A stretch of DNA of 64,000 nt from the NCBI GenBank assembly GCA_026770575.1, contig MU657182.1:1-64000 (forward strand), given 5' to 3'. A model generated the notes under the pieces. It was not told where the DNA came from. It searched no databases and saw only the letters and a list, made by a program, of their open reading frames with translations. Shown here piece after piece: positions 54,885 through 64,000 of this stretch. The DNA is from Pelagophyceae sp. CCMP2097 (lineage: Eukaryota; Sar; Pelagophyceae). Both the position numbers and the translations under genes were made by a program. Position 1 is the stretch's first letter. Each line of letters begins with the position of its first letter.

Positions 54885-57800
54885 ATGCACAAGTTCCGGC
54901 CCCGCGCGTTTCCGGCGGGCCTCCTGCCGGCGGTCCGTCGTTTCGCCGGCCGCACGGCGGCGCGGGGTTCCACGGACCAGCCGCAACGCCCCGACGGCAA
55001 GGCAGCGGCGATCGCGCTGAACCAGCAGCTCGTGGCGAGCGAGCGAGCCGCCGACGTCCTGTTTCTCTTCAAGGACAAGGGCGGCGAGTTCAACCACGTC
55101 AACCTCGCGACGGCGCTGCACCGCCTCGGCAAACTCGGCCGTTCGTTCGAAAGGTCCTCTATGCCGCTCCTGCACAAGTTGGCGGAGCGCGCTGCATCGA
55201 GCATTATCAACGATTCAAAGCAGTGGGCGTCTCGGGGACTCGCGAATGCGTGCTGGGGCGTCGCCAAGATCGGCAACGTCGAAGCGCCGGCGCTGTTCGA
55301 GGCGGTCGCCGCAGATGCGCCAAAGAAGATCGCCACGTTCGACTCGCAAGCGCTCGCAAACACCGTGTGGGCTTATGCGAAAGTGGGAGCCAAGGCGCCG
55401 GCGCTGTTCGAGGCCGTCGCCGCAGAAGCACCAAAGAAGATCGAGACGTTTGTGCCGCAATCCCTCGCGAACATCGTGTGGGCCTATGCGACGGCGGGAG
55501 TCGAGGCGCCGGCTTTATTTGAAGCGGTCGCCGCAGAAGCATCAAAGAAGATCGCGATGTTCNNNNNNNNNNCGCCGCAGAAGCATCAAAGAAGATCGCG
55601 ATGTTCGACCCGCAAGCGCTCACGAACATCGTGTGGGCCTATGCGACGGCGGGAGTCGAGGCGCCGGTGCTGTTCAAGGCAGTTGCTGCAGAAGCACCAA
55701 AGAAGATCGCGACGTTCATTCCGCAGGCGCTCGCGAACACCGTTTGGGCTTATGCGACGGCGAGCGTCGAGGCGCCGGCGCTGTTCGCGGCAGTCGCCGC
55801 AGAATCATCAAAGAAGATCGCGGCGTTCAATTCGCAAAACCTCACAAACACTGTGTGGGCTTATGCAACTGCGAGAGTCGAGGCGCCGGCGCTGTTCGAC
55901 GCGGTCGCTGCAGAATCGTCAAAGAAGATTGCGACGTTCAAGCCGCAAGGCCTCGCAAACACCGCATGGGCTTATGCGACAGTGAGAGTCGAGGCGCCGG
56001 CACTGTTCAAGGCGGTTGCCGCAGAAGCATCGAAGAAGATCGCGGCATTCAATTCTCAAGACCTCGCGAACACTGTGTGGGCCTATGCGACGGCGGGAGT
56101 CGAGGCGCCAGCGCTGTTCGAGGCGGTCGCCACAGAAGCACCTAAGAAGATCGCGATATTCGACCCGCAAAACCTCGCGAATACCGTGTGGGCTTATGCA
56201 ACGGCAGGGGTTGAGGCGCCGGCGCTGCTCGAGGCAGTCGCCGCAGAATCATCCAAGAAGATCGCCATGTTCAATTCGCAAGACCTCGCGAACACTGTGT
56301 GGGCGTATGCAACGGCGGGAGTCGCGGTGCCGGCACTGTTCGAGGCTGTCGCCGCAGAAGCACCAAAGAAGATCGCGGCGTTCAATTCGCAAAACCTCGC
56401 GAACACCGTGTGGGCCTATGCGGCGGCTAGGGTCGAGGCCCCGGCGCTGTTCGAGGCCGTCGCTGCAGCATCATCGGAGAAGATTGCGACGTTCACTTCG
56501 CAAAACCTCGCAAACACCGTGTGGGCTTACGCAACTGCTGGAGTCGCGGCGCCGGTGCTCTTCGAGGCGGTCGCCGCAGAAGTACCGAAGAAGATCGCGA
56601 CGTTCAATTCGCAAGCGCTCTCGAACATCGTGTGGGCTTTTTCAACGGCGGGATTCGAGGCGCCAGCGCTGTTTGAGGCGGTCGCTGCTGAATCATCAAA
56701 GAAGATGGCGACGTTCGATCCTCAAGCGCTCGCAAACGTCGTGTGGGCTTATGCGACGGCGGGAGTCGAAGCTCCGGCGCTGTTCGAGGCCGTCGCTGCG
56801 GCATCATCGGAGAAGATCGCGACGTTCAATTTTCAAAACCTCGCAAACACCGCGTGGGCTTATGCAGCGGTGGGAGTCGAAGCGCCGGCGCTGTTCGCGG
56901 CCGTCGCTATAGAAGCATCAAAGCAGATCGAAACGTTCGACACGCAAGCGCTCTCGAACATCGTGTGGGCTTATTCAACGGCGGGAGTCAAGGCGCCGGC
57001 GCTGTTCGAGGCGGTCGCCGCAGAGGCACCAAAGAAGATCGCGACGTTCAACCCACAGGACCTCGCAAACACCGTGTGGGCTTATGCGACGGCGGGAGTC
57101 GCGGCGCCGGTGCTGTTCGAGGTAGTCGGCGTAGAAGCACCAAAGAAGATTGCGACGTTCAGTTCACAAGCGCTCGCGAACACCGTATGGGCCTATTCGA
57201 CGGCGGGCGTCGCGGCACCAGCGCTCTTCGAGGCGGTCGCCGCGGAGGCACCAAAGAAGATCGCGACGTTCAATTCGCAAGAGCTCGCGAACACCGTGTG
57301 GGCTTATGCGATGGCTGGCGTCGCGGCTCTGGCGCTGTTTGAGGTGATTGCTTTGAGAATCGGAGCAAAGATCAGCGAGTTCAGTTCCGATGCGCTTTCT
57401 CAGCTGCACCCAGTCTACGTTCATCTCCGACTGGAGGCGCCGCAGCACGCATTGACTTTGCTCCTGAGTCGGCACGAGGCCGACCTTCGTGCAGCTTATA
57501 GTCGTCTAGAGCCGAGCCCATCTCGATCGCAGCGCGATGCGTCGGCGGCGCTCTCCCGCATTGGATGGGCGCACGAGTTCGAGCACGTCACTGCCGAAGG
57601 GATCAGCCTCGACATGGCTCAGCCGGCTTCAAAGGTCGCTGTGGAATTCGACGGTCCGACCCATTATCTCGTGGGTTCCTCGGCGGATGACGTTCCGACT
57701 CGCGTGCTCGACGGCAAGTCCAAGTTCAAAACGAGACTGCTCCGCCGTCTGGGCTGGAAGCTGGTCCGCGTGCCTTACTTTGAATGGCAGACGCGGTCGA

Positions 57801-58075
57801 GTGCCGAACGAGAAGCGTACCTGCGCGACGAAATGGCCGACGCGTTCAGTCCGAGACGAGACGCCGCCGTCCAGTCAGCGGACGGAGGCGATGCGTCGGC
57901 GACGACGGGCGAGGCTGCGAGCCGCGAGTGCGGCGAAGCAGCGTACTCGCAGATGATGGTCAAGGATCTCAAGGCGCTCTTGAAAGAGCGCGGCCTCAAG
58001 CAGGCGGGCCTCAAGAAGGAGCTCGTGCGGCGCCTCGAGGACGAGGACCAGAGGCCGAGGGAAAGGCTGTCATAA
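54885..58075 (+). CDS. 19-repeat RAP + SAP domain protein (interrupted by a 10-N gap)
   Basis: An organellar leader (MHKFRPRAFPAGLLPAVRRF) is followed by the N-terminal domain LFLFKDKGGEFNHVNLATA, then about 19 repeats of 37 residues (SQALANTVWAYATAGVEAPAL...APKKIAT). Next is a RAP domain (VAVEFDGPTHYL ... LLRRLGWKLVRVPYFEW) and finally a SAP motif (MMVKDLKALLKERGLKQAGL), a nucleic-acid-binding helix pair rarely joined to RAP. Repeats are near-identical at DNA level (111-bp units), so expansion is recent. The frame changes across N 55563-55572. The 34 bases before the gap are repeated exactly after it; removing one copy plus the Ns (44 nt) restores one frame of about 1048 aa. RNA binding in plastid or mitochondrion is inferred. 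Confidence 0.85.
55235..57360 (+). repeat. Array of about 19 111-bp coding repeats
   Basis: Each unit encodes 37 residues with the invariant NxVWAYATAG...APALFEAVAAE...KKIA core. Many adjacent units differ by only a few bases, giving a higher-order minisatellite inside the gene. Variable positions cluster at residues 2-5 of each unit (FNSQN, FDPQA, FTSQN), as expected where helical-repeat proteins contact RNA bases. Confidence 0.9.
55563..55572. other. Assembly gap (10 N)
   Basis: Ten N interrupt the repeat array. The 34 bases ending at 55562 recur at 55573-55606. Either overlapping contig ends were not merged, or whole 111-bp repeats are missing. Confidence 0.95.
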
Positions 58076-58408
58076 GATATATGTACATTCCTTGTGGATA
58101 AGCCCTCCCTCGTTCTCCGCGTCGCATGCAGCCTGCGGGCACTCCCTTTCCCAATCTAGATCTAAAGTGTGCATGGTGGCCGGTCCTGGGTCGGCCTCGA
58201 GCGCGCCGGTCGTTCAAACCGTGTTATTCCGAGTTGTATAATTTCCGGGCGTCGTCTAGTACCAGCAGCCTCTGCACTTGGCGTTGGCGCCGGCGGGCTT
58301 TGGCGGTGGCTTGGTCGGCGCTGGCGGCCGCCAGCCGGGGCGGCTCTGGCGCCAATCAGCGCGGCTCTGGCGGACATTCGACCTTCGCGACTCGAGCAGC
58401 ATAGGGTC
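58076..58408. other. Intergenic, nothing seen
   Basis: 330 bp between two convergent 3' ends; GC-rich GGCGGCTCTGGC-type short repeats near 58300-58375, no credible gene. Confidence 0.4.
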
Positions 58409-59055
58409 CTACGTCGCCTTTCCATGGACCGCGGGGCCCGCGACGCGCGCGACCATGACTCGTCCGTCGTGGCCTCTGACGGTCCGGCGCCGCGAAAAGA
58501 GGCTCTCTAGTCTCTCGCGAGCCGCGCTCTCGCCACGGACCTGCCTCCAGCCTATTCCCTGGCTACTGGTCGAGTCGTCGGTGCCGTCGTCGGAGCCGCC
58601 CGGCCCGCCGATGTACGTCAGCGCCGGGTGCTCGCGGCAGTTGGCGCGGGGTCTCGGCACGTAACTCGACATTTCGATAAATTGCTTCTTCCGTTTCGGC
58701 CGCGGCCCGCCGTTGTCGGGGGGGCGCGAGCGCGCAGGCGGCGGGCGCCACGGCCCTGCGCGCAGTCGTGCGCTGGCGGCGACGGCCCCGCGGCGCGGCA
58801 CTCACGCGTTTGCTCGCCGGCGTCGTCGCTGCCACTTCGCAGCGGGGTCTCGTCGCCGTATACGGGCGACGAGGACCGCTCCGAGTTTCGCTCCGACGGC
58901 GCGTAGGACCGTTCGGAGGGTGTGAAGTCCCCTTCCTCGCCCTCCACCATGAGCGACGCGGCCACCGTCGTCATCCCGGCTGCGGCGACGCTTTCCGAGG
59001 CGCCGCGGCGGCCAAACAGGCGGTCCTTCGGGCCTTTCCACAACCGCTGAAGCAC
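58409..59055 (-). CDS. Hypothetical Ser/Arg-rich protein, weak model
   Basis: Two overlapping frames suggest a two-exon gene. An upstream exon with MTTVAASLMVEGEEGDF (ATG about 58974) and a Ser/Glu/Tyr-rich stretch SERSYAPSERNSERSS ends at a good donor C|GTGAGT near 58805. A downstream exon has REHPALTYIGGPGGSDDGTD ... SFSRRR-like basic sequence and a stop at 58409. The acceptor could not be fixed, and nothing resembles a known family. A start upstream of 59055 on another exon is possible. Confidence 0.3.
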
Positions 59056-59339
59056 CGCGCCTGCCGCTCCAGGCAGGCGGCGCCGCAGAGCCGGAATTCA
59101 GTTCTTCGTTTCAGAGGCCTTTTGAGGATTTGATTCGGTTGAGCACATTCTCGGCGGGTTTTACACCGTGGGAAAGTCGACGGTGCCGAAAGCGCGAATT
59201 CCCTCGCGGCACGCGCGCGGATCGACCTCGGCCTTTTGCGTTTCCCGAGAAGGCCGCCGGGTTTCCCGTATCGGCGCGGATGGCCTCGCGCTGGCCTGCA
59301 TCTTTGCGGAGCGACTCTTCCGATTCTCGCCTTGGGCGC

Positions 59340-62300
59340 ATGGGCCTCCCTCTTACAGAGGACGAGATGATGGCCCTCGCCGTAAGCAACTCCAGGGTCT
59401 CCGGCGAGCCTCTGCACGAGGCCGACCTCACGGCGCTGGACGACGTGATCACTTTATTGCACGAAGTGCTGGACGACCCGAGCGCGACGGACGACGCGGC
59501 TGACTTGGTTCACGAACTGGGCAACAAGTGCGCCGCGCTGTCAAGGTGCGCCTTTGTCCGGCGGTAATGCATCCTCCGATGCATCGGAGCCCAAATGCAT
59601 CGCCGACGGCATGGCCCCCCCGACGCCCTTTGACACTTTGACGCCGCTCGACGCATCATAGACGCATCGATAGGCAACTGTCGCTGGCCATCGACGCAGA
59701 GGCCGCGCGCGAGGCGGACGGCCGGCGCGAGGCGTACGTCGCGCAGCTGATCGGGCTGCAGGAGCGCGCGGTGGCCGTACTCCGGAGCGCGGGTATCGAG
59801 GCGCCGACGCACCCCCACGACGAAAGCCCGCGCGCGCCCGGCGAGCAGCGGTGAGCAAATCGCGTGACGCCGTCGACGGCGGACGATTTTCCGCCGATTC
59901 TGGTACTTTTCGTAGGAGCACGCTGCTCAGAGACATCACGGGCCTACGCAGCGACCAGCGGCCGCGACGGTGCGCGCTGCCGTCCCTACCCCAAAGTGGG
60001 CACCCGGTGTGAAGCACGCGTCCTGCGCGGATCCGCTTTTTGAAGCAGAGCGCTTTGAATACCACTCGCAGGCAAGCTGCGGCGGCGCGCCTGGCCGTGG
60101 GCGTCCGGCTGGCGATGCGTTCGGCCAAGGGCACGGCGCTGCGCGACGCGGCGGCCATGGGCGCTCTGGGGGCGCTGGCGTCTGCGTTTACGGCGGCCGT
60201 GAAGCATAACGAGTTGGAAGTGCGTCGCAAACTTCGCGAAGCGTCGTCGACGCGAGCAGGAGAGCATTTTGGGGGGCGCGCACAACGACGTTTTTGTTGG
60301 AATAGGTGCAGCACTCGGCGGCCATCGCCATCGCCGCTCTCATCCCGACGGAGCACGAGCCGACGACGCTGCTCCAGTACGCACCGGCGCTCCTCGACGC
60401 GCTGCGCGTCGCTCTCAAGGCGCCGACGGAGGCGGCTGCGGGGTCGACGTCCTCGGACGTGCACTCGGTGGCCGTCGCCGTGGCGCATTTCACAGTCCTG
60501 CTCCAGCAGGGGTAGGTGCCCTCGAGGAGAGGACTAGATTGAGCCCCCGTCGGCTCCTCGTGAAGACCCTGCCTTCTAGATGGGCGGGCGACCAGGACGA
60601 CCTCCTCTGCGCCGCCGCAAACGCGCCGGGAAACGGTGCGTCTTTTTGAGATGCGTCTTTCGTAAGAGGTTTCCCCGAGAGGACGCGCCTGAGACCGCGA
60701 GGGCACCGTAGAAGCCGACGCCCGCGTTTTAGGCGCCGCGGACAAGCACCAGCCTTGGTTCGCGGCGGGCGATTCTTTTTTGGGCGACGCGCCGGAACCG
60801 AGCCCGCCGCCGTCGCCTGCGTGGCGGCAGAAGCGCAAGACTGACCCCGCAAACCCAGCCGCCGTCGACGCCCGCGCCGCCGCCGTCGCGCAGCGCACGC
60901 TCGACGCCCTCGCCGCCGCCTGCTGCGACGCCGCCATGGCCACGTGCCGCGCCAACAAACGGCCGTCGCTGACGCCGACGCTCGCCGCCGCGCCGCCGCC
61001 GCCGCCTACAGACGGCGACGCGGGCACCGACGCCCTCGTCGCGTTTGCGCTCGCCAACCTCGCGCAGCTGCCCGCGGCGCGCGCGCTCCTCGTGCGCCGC
61101 GGCGCGCTCACCGCGATAGCGAGCTGGTGCGTTTTGTATTCGGGATTTGGTTGTCGGACCAGGGCTCGGAGGCCACCGACTCGGAGCGAGGGCGTGCCTG
61201 AGGCGCCATCGTCTCAGGCTTCGGACGCGGCCGTGCTCGGAGCTGCACAGGCACGCGGCGGCGGCGTTGGCGTCGCTGTGCGGCTCGGCTGGTGAATATG
61301 GAGACATTTTGAACAATGAACCTCTCAGCGGCGCGATGGGCGCCCTCAGCCACGTCCTTGAGCCCGTCGACGTCCACACGCGCGGGTGAGAGGTTGGCCG
61401 CGGGGGAAGGAGACTGACCGCGAGCGACGTCGGTTGTCTTGTGAAAAAGGAGAATGGGACGCGGGCACCAAAGATCGCCCGTGCGCCAAATATGCGCCCC
61501 AGGTGGATCGACGCGCGCATCGCCGTGACCGGCGGCGCGACACCGTGTCGACGACGGTCGGAAAATCCGTCGGACAAGGGGTGATTCTGGAGCGAGGTTG
61601 CGAAATACGTTAGGCGCTCTCTCGGCGCTGCTGCCGCTGGCGCGCGCCCCCATCGCCACCGTGCGCGAGCACGTCGCCGCGGCCGTGGCGGCGCTGGCGT
61701 CGCGGCCGCCGAACCGGCCGGCCATAGTCGCCGCGGGAGGGCCCGCGGCGCTGTTGGACGTGCAAAACCCGCGTCCGACATGCCCGTCGGGAAACCGTCG
61801 CGGGGAACAGTCGTGAGCAGAGGCGATGCCCGAGGGGAGACTCCATCATCCGCGCGTCGTCCTCGTGCGGTCGGCCGTACCGCGGTGAAGGGGTGATGCC
61901 AGAGCGAGCGCCGGCATGCCGTCCGATGAATGTGCAACAATACATCCAGGTGCTGACCCGCGCGGCGCGCGACGTGCGCGTGGCGCAGCGGTACGACTGC
62001 GCGGCGCGGCTGTGCGAGATGTCAATTTGCGCTTTGGAGAGTTTAGCTCTGGAGGTTGTCTTTGCCGAGCCGGACGACATGTCACGCGGAGATTACGACG
62101 GCGACGACGACGACGAGGCGCGCGACTCCGAGCTGGCCGCAGACGGCGACGCGCCGCCGCCGCCCGAGGAGCCGCCGTCGCCGGCGTCGTCAGCGGCGTC
62201 GCGGGCGTCGTCGCACAGAGCGGACGGCGCGCGAGTCGGGTCTAAGTTAGTGGACAAAGGCGCTCTCTCACTTTTCGTCGCCGTCGCCTGCCGCGCGCCG

Positions 62301-64000
62301 CCGCGGACGTCCCTCCGCTTGGCCGCGGTGCGCGCTCTTGCAGTGCTGTCCGACGATGAAAGAGGCTGCGGGGCGTCGTTGTGGCACAAATATTTTGAAA
62401 CCTCTGAAATGCCCATTCCAAAGCGCCTCTCCAACTCGGGCGGCGGCGACGACGACGACACCGAGCGCTACAAGGCTCTCTACGCGCCCGCGGTGAGCGC
62501 CGACGCGGATGAGATTGCGGGAAAACCTTGCTTGCTTCAAGTAACATCCACCGAGGGTCCCTTGCCCGCAGCACAACGCACCTTGCCCGACGTGTCGTTG
62601 CCCTCTAGGCGGTCGACGTCTTGGTTCGGCTGGGCGCGTCGCTGGACCACGAGCACGACGAGCCGGGCGCGCAGACGCGGAGCGCTTCGTCAAGGCGGAG
62701 CTCGTGGTGCCTCGATGAAGACGAGGCGGATTATAATTATCCAGCTTCTGCGGACCGCCCGGACCTCGCAGTCGACGCCATCGAAGCGCTCCACGTCGCC
62801 TTCGTCCTCGCAAACGTCGCGTGCGTCGGGACAAGGCGGGGGGGCGTTTGTTGAAAGGCAGACGCTGTAGGTCGCAGCCGGCTCTCGCGGAGCGTTTAGT
62901 GTGGCGGCACGGCGCGACGCCGGTGCTGCTGCACATGCTTCGTTCGAACCGGCTGGCTTTAAAGGCGCAGGCGCTGCGGGCCTTGGCGAATCTGGCGCCG
63001 CCGCTGTTGCAATCGCCAGCGCGGAGCCGATGGACGCCCGAGGGCGACGTCCTCGACGTCGACGCCGCCGCCGCAACCGCGGCGGCCCTCGTCGACGCCG
63101 CGTTGGCCGCGTTGGACGCGAGCGTGAGCATGTGCAAGGACCGCAGCTTGGACGAGGCGGAGCTGGACGTGCGCAAGAGCGCCCACGCTTGGAAAACGGG
63201 GCCCCGTCCTTTGTTTCGCATGTTCTTCCAGGATGCCCTCGTACGCCGCTCTAGGTCTCGGAGCAGCTGGTGTACGAGGCTGTCCGGTGCATAAAATCTT
63301 TAGCCTACGCGGAGCCTTTGCGGCAGCCTCTGGTATCCCGGGCCTTGAAGCCTCTTCTCAGCATTGCAATCGACGCGCGCGGGTCTTCGGCGCAGCTGCG
63401 AGCTTTGGCAGAGGCGGCGCTGGTGACGTTGGGCTTTGAAGGCGGCGCCCGCGATTTGGAACTGTGCGGCAACGACGCGCGCCTCCTGAACGAGTGGTTC
63501 TTGCTTCGCCGAGCTCTAGAAATCCAAAACGCCCTGCACCACGACTACGCCCGAGCTCTCGCTTATAACTGGCCCTACGACGACGACGAGGCCGAGGCCC
63601 CCGAGACCAAAATGCCATTGGCTTTAGTGCTCCGCCAGGGCCACCGGCGGCACTCCTCGGGAGCCGACGGCGACTGGACGGACGCTCTCCGGGCCACGGT
63701 CCGCAACATCCTCCTCAACCCGCTGGCCGTCGCGCGGTCCGGCGCGCTCTTCCGCTGCGGGTCTACGGATGCTCTATTTGAAGAAGGTTTCGACTTTGAC
63801 ATGTTGCCGCAAGGCCTGCTCCCTGTGCGGTCTTTGCTCGGGCCGGCTCTGGCGGGCGTGGCGTCCCCGCTCGCGCCGCGCGACGCGCGCCGGCCGCGCG
63901 GCGTCTCGGCGCGCGCCGCCTCGGAAGAGGTCCCGGAGGCGCCGATGCTGGGCCGACGGTCGAAGACGGTCTCGGACGCCGCGGTCTCAGCTTCCGAAGA
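59340..64000 (+). CDS. Large armadillo/HEAT-like repeat protein, truncated at right edge
   Basis: ATG 59340 begins MGLPLTEDEMMALAVSNSR. Exons then follow at about 59655-59851 (coiled coil AAREADGRREAYVAQLIGLQ), 59917-59975, 60072-60212, 60306-60514, 60732-61125, 61230-61386, 61612-61760, 61925-62505, 62611 onward, 62873 onward and 63264-64000. The coding blocks are runs of hydrophobic helices typical of armadillo repeats, for example LAVGVRLAMRSAKGTALRDA, HAAAALASLCGSAGEY, REHVAAAVAALASR, LRLAAVRALAVLSDDERG, LALKAQALRALANLAPPLL and YEAVRCIKSLAYAEPLRQPL. Several donors are GTGCG or GTGAGC. The end is beyond the window, so any C-terminal domain is unseen. Several internal junctions (60514-60732, 62600-62880) are approximate. 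Function unknown. Confidence 0.6.

Noticed and set aside
55235..57360. CRISPR-like array
   Set aside because: The 111-bp units are continuous coding repeats without spacers.
1..64000. tRNA, rRNA or snRNA genes
   Set aside because: No cloverleaf with A/B boxes, rRNA core or snRNA signature was recognised by eye; a covariance-model scan would be needed to exclude them.

Overview
The window reads as nuclear DNA of a GC-rich, intron-containing photosynthetic eukaryote, most likely a stramenopile alga of the pelagophyte type (Aureococcus/Pelagomonas-like); the taxon is inferred. Evidence: there are no operons, and genes are split by many 29-150 nt introns with recognisable splice sites. The content is purely eukaryotic (exportin-6, eIF4G, CDK11, SURF4, TMEM18, SAC1-like, PDAT). 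Several products start with a signal peptide followed by a plastid-type transit region (AFAP-like cleavage site in the aldo-keto reductase). Three proteins carry the 37-residue organellar RNA-binding repeats common in algae. A run of 10 N at 55563-55572 marks a draft assembly.

Layout. 0-7.5 kb: plastid-type superoxide reductase (+), RRM/repeat/RAP protein (-), SURF4-like cargo receptor (-), secreted Pro/Thr-rich protein (-). 7.9-15.3 kb: WD40 protein with freshly duplicated blades (-), plastid aldo-keto reductase (+), DUF2064-type transferase (-), CDK11-like kinase (+), LDAH-like lipid-droplet hydrolase (-), TMEM18 (+). 15.4-25.5 kb: repeat protein without a RAP domain (-), SAC1-like protein with an apparently dead active site (+), ankyrin protein (-), CMR1/WDR76-like protein with a PIP box (-), 69-residue membrane protein ending KKRN (-). 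25.5-27.2 kb: gene-poor, with a 133 bp palindrome. 27.2-41.9 kb: exportin-6 (+), thioredoxin (+), plastid-type coiled-coil protein (-), PDAT/LCAT acyltransferase (-), exostosin-like glycosyltransferase (+), histidine phosphatase (+), methylmalonyl-CoA epimerase with an 18-nt microexon (+). 41.9-54.4 kb: eIF4G (-), hybrid histidine kinase (-), a 1.8 kb MITE-rich gap, secreted PPPDE-type protease (+), putative glycosyltransferase (-). 54.6-64 kb: a second MITE, a 19-repeat RAP+SAP protein (+), a weak hypothetical (-), and an armadillo-like protein running off the right edge (+).

Genes are densely packed on both strands, often convergent with gaps of 70-200 bp or divergent with 95-170 bp shared promoters. 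They do not form one pathway. Recurrent themes are organelle RNA metabolism (three 37-residue repeat proteins), lipid and secretory functions (SURF4, LDAH, PDAT, SAC1-like, TMEM18) and nuclear transport or cell-cycle functions.

The most unusual signals are in splicing: a dominant 5' splice motif GTGCG, several apparent GC-AG introns, introns that look like inserted or duplicated modules (including a 216 bp exon-intron tandem duplication in eIF4G and duplicated splice junctions in TMEM18 and the epimerase), and a microexon. All exon models were built by hand from splice motifs, reading-frame continuity and family resemblance; outer coordinates are firmer than some internal junctions.
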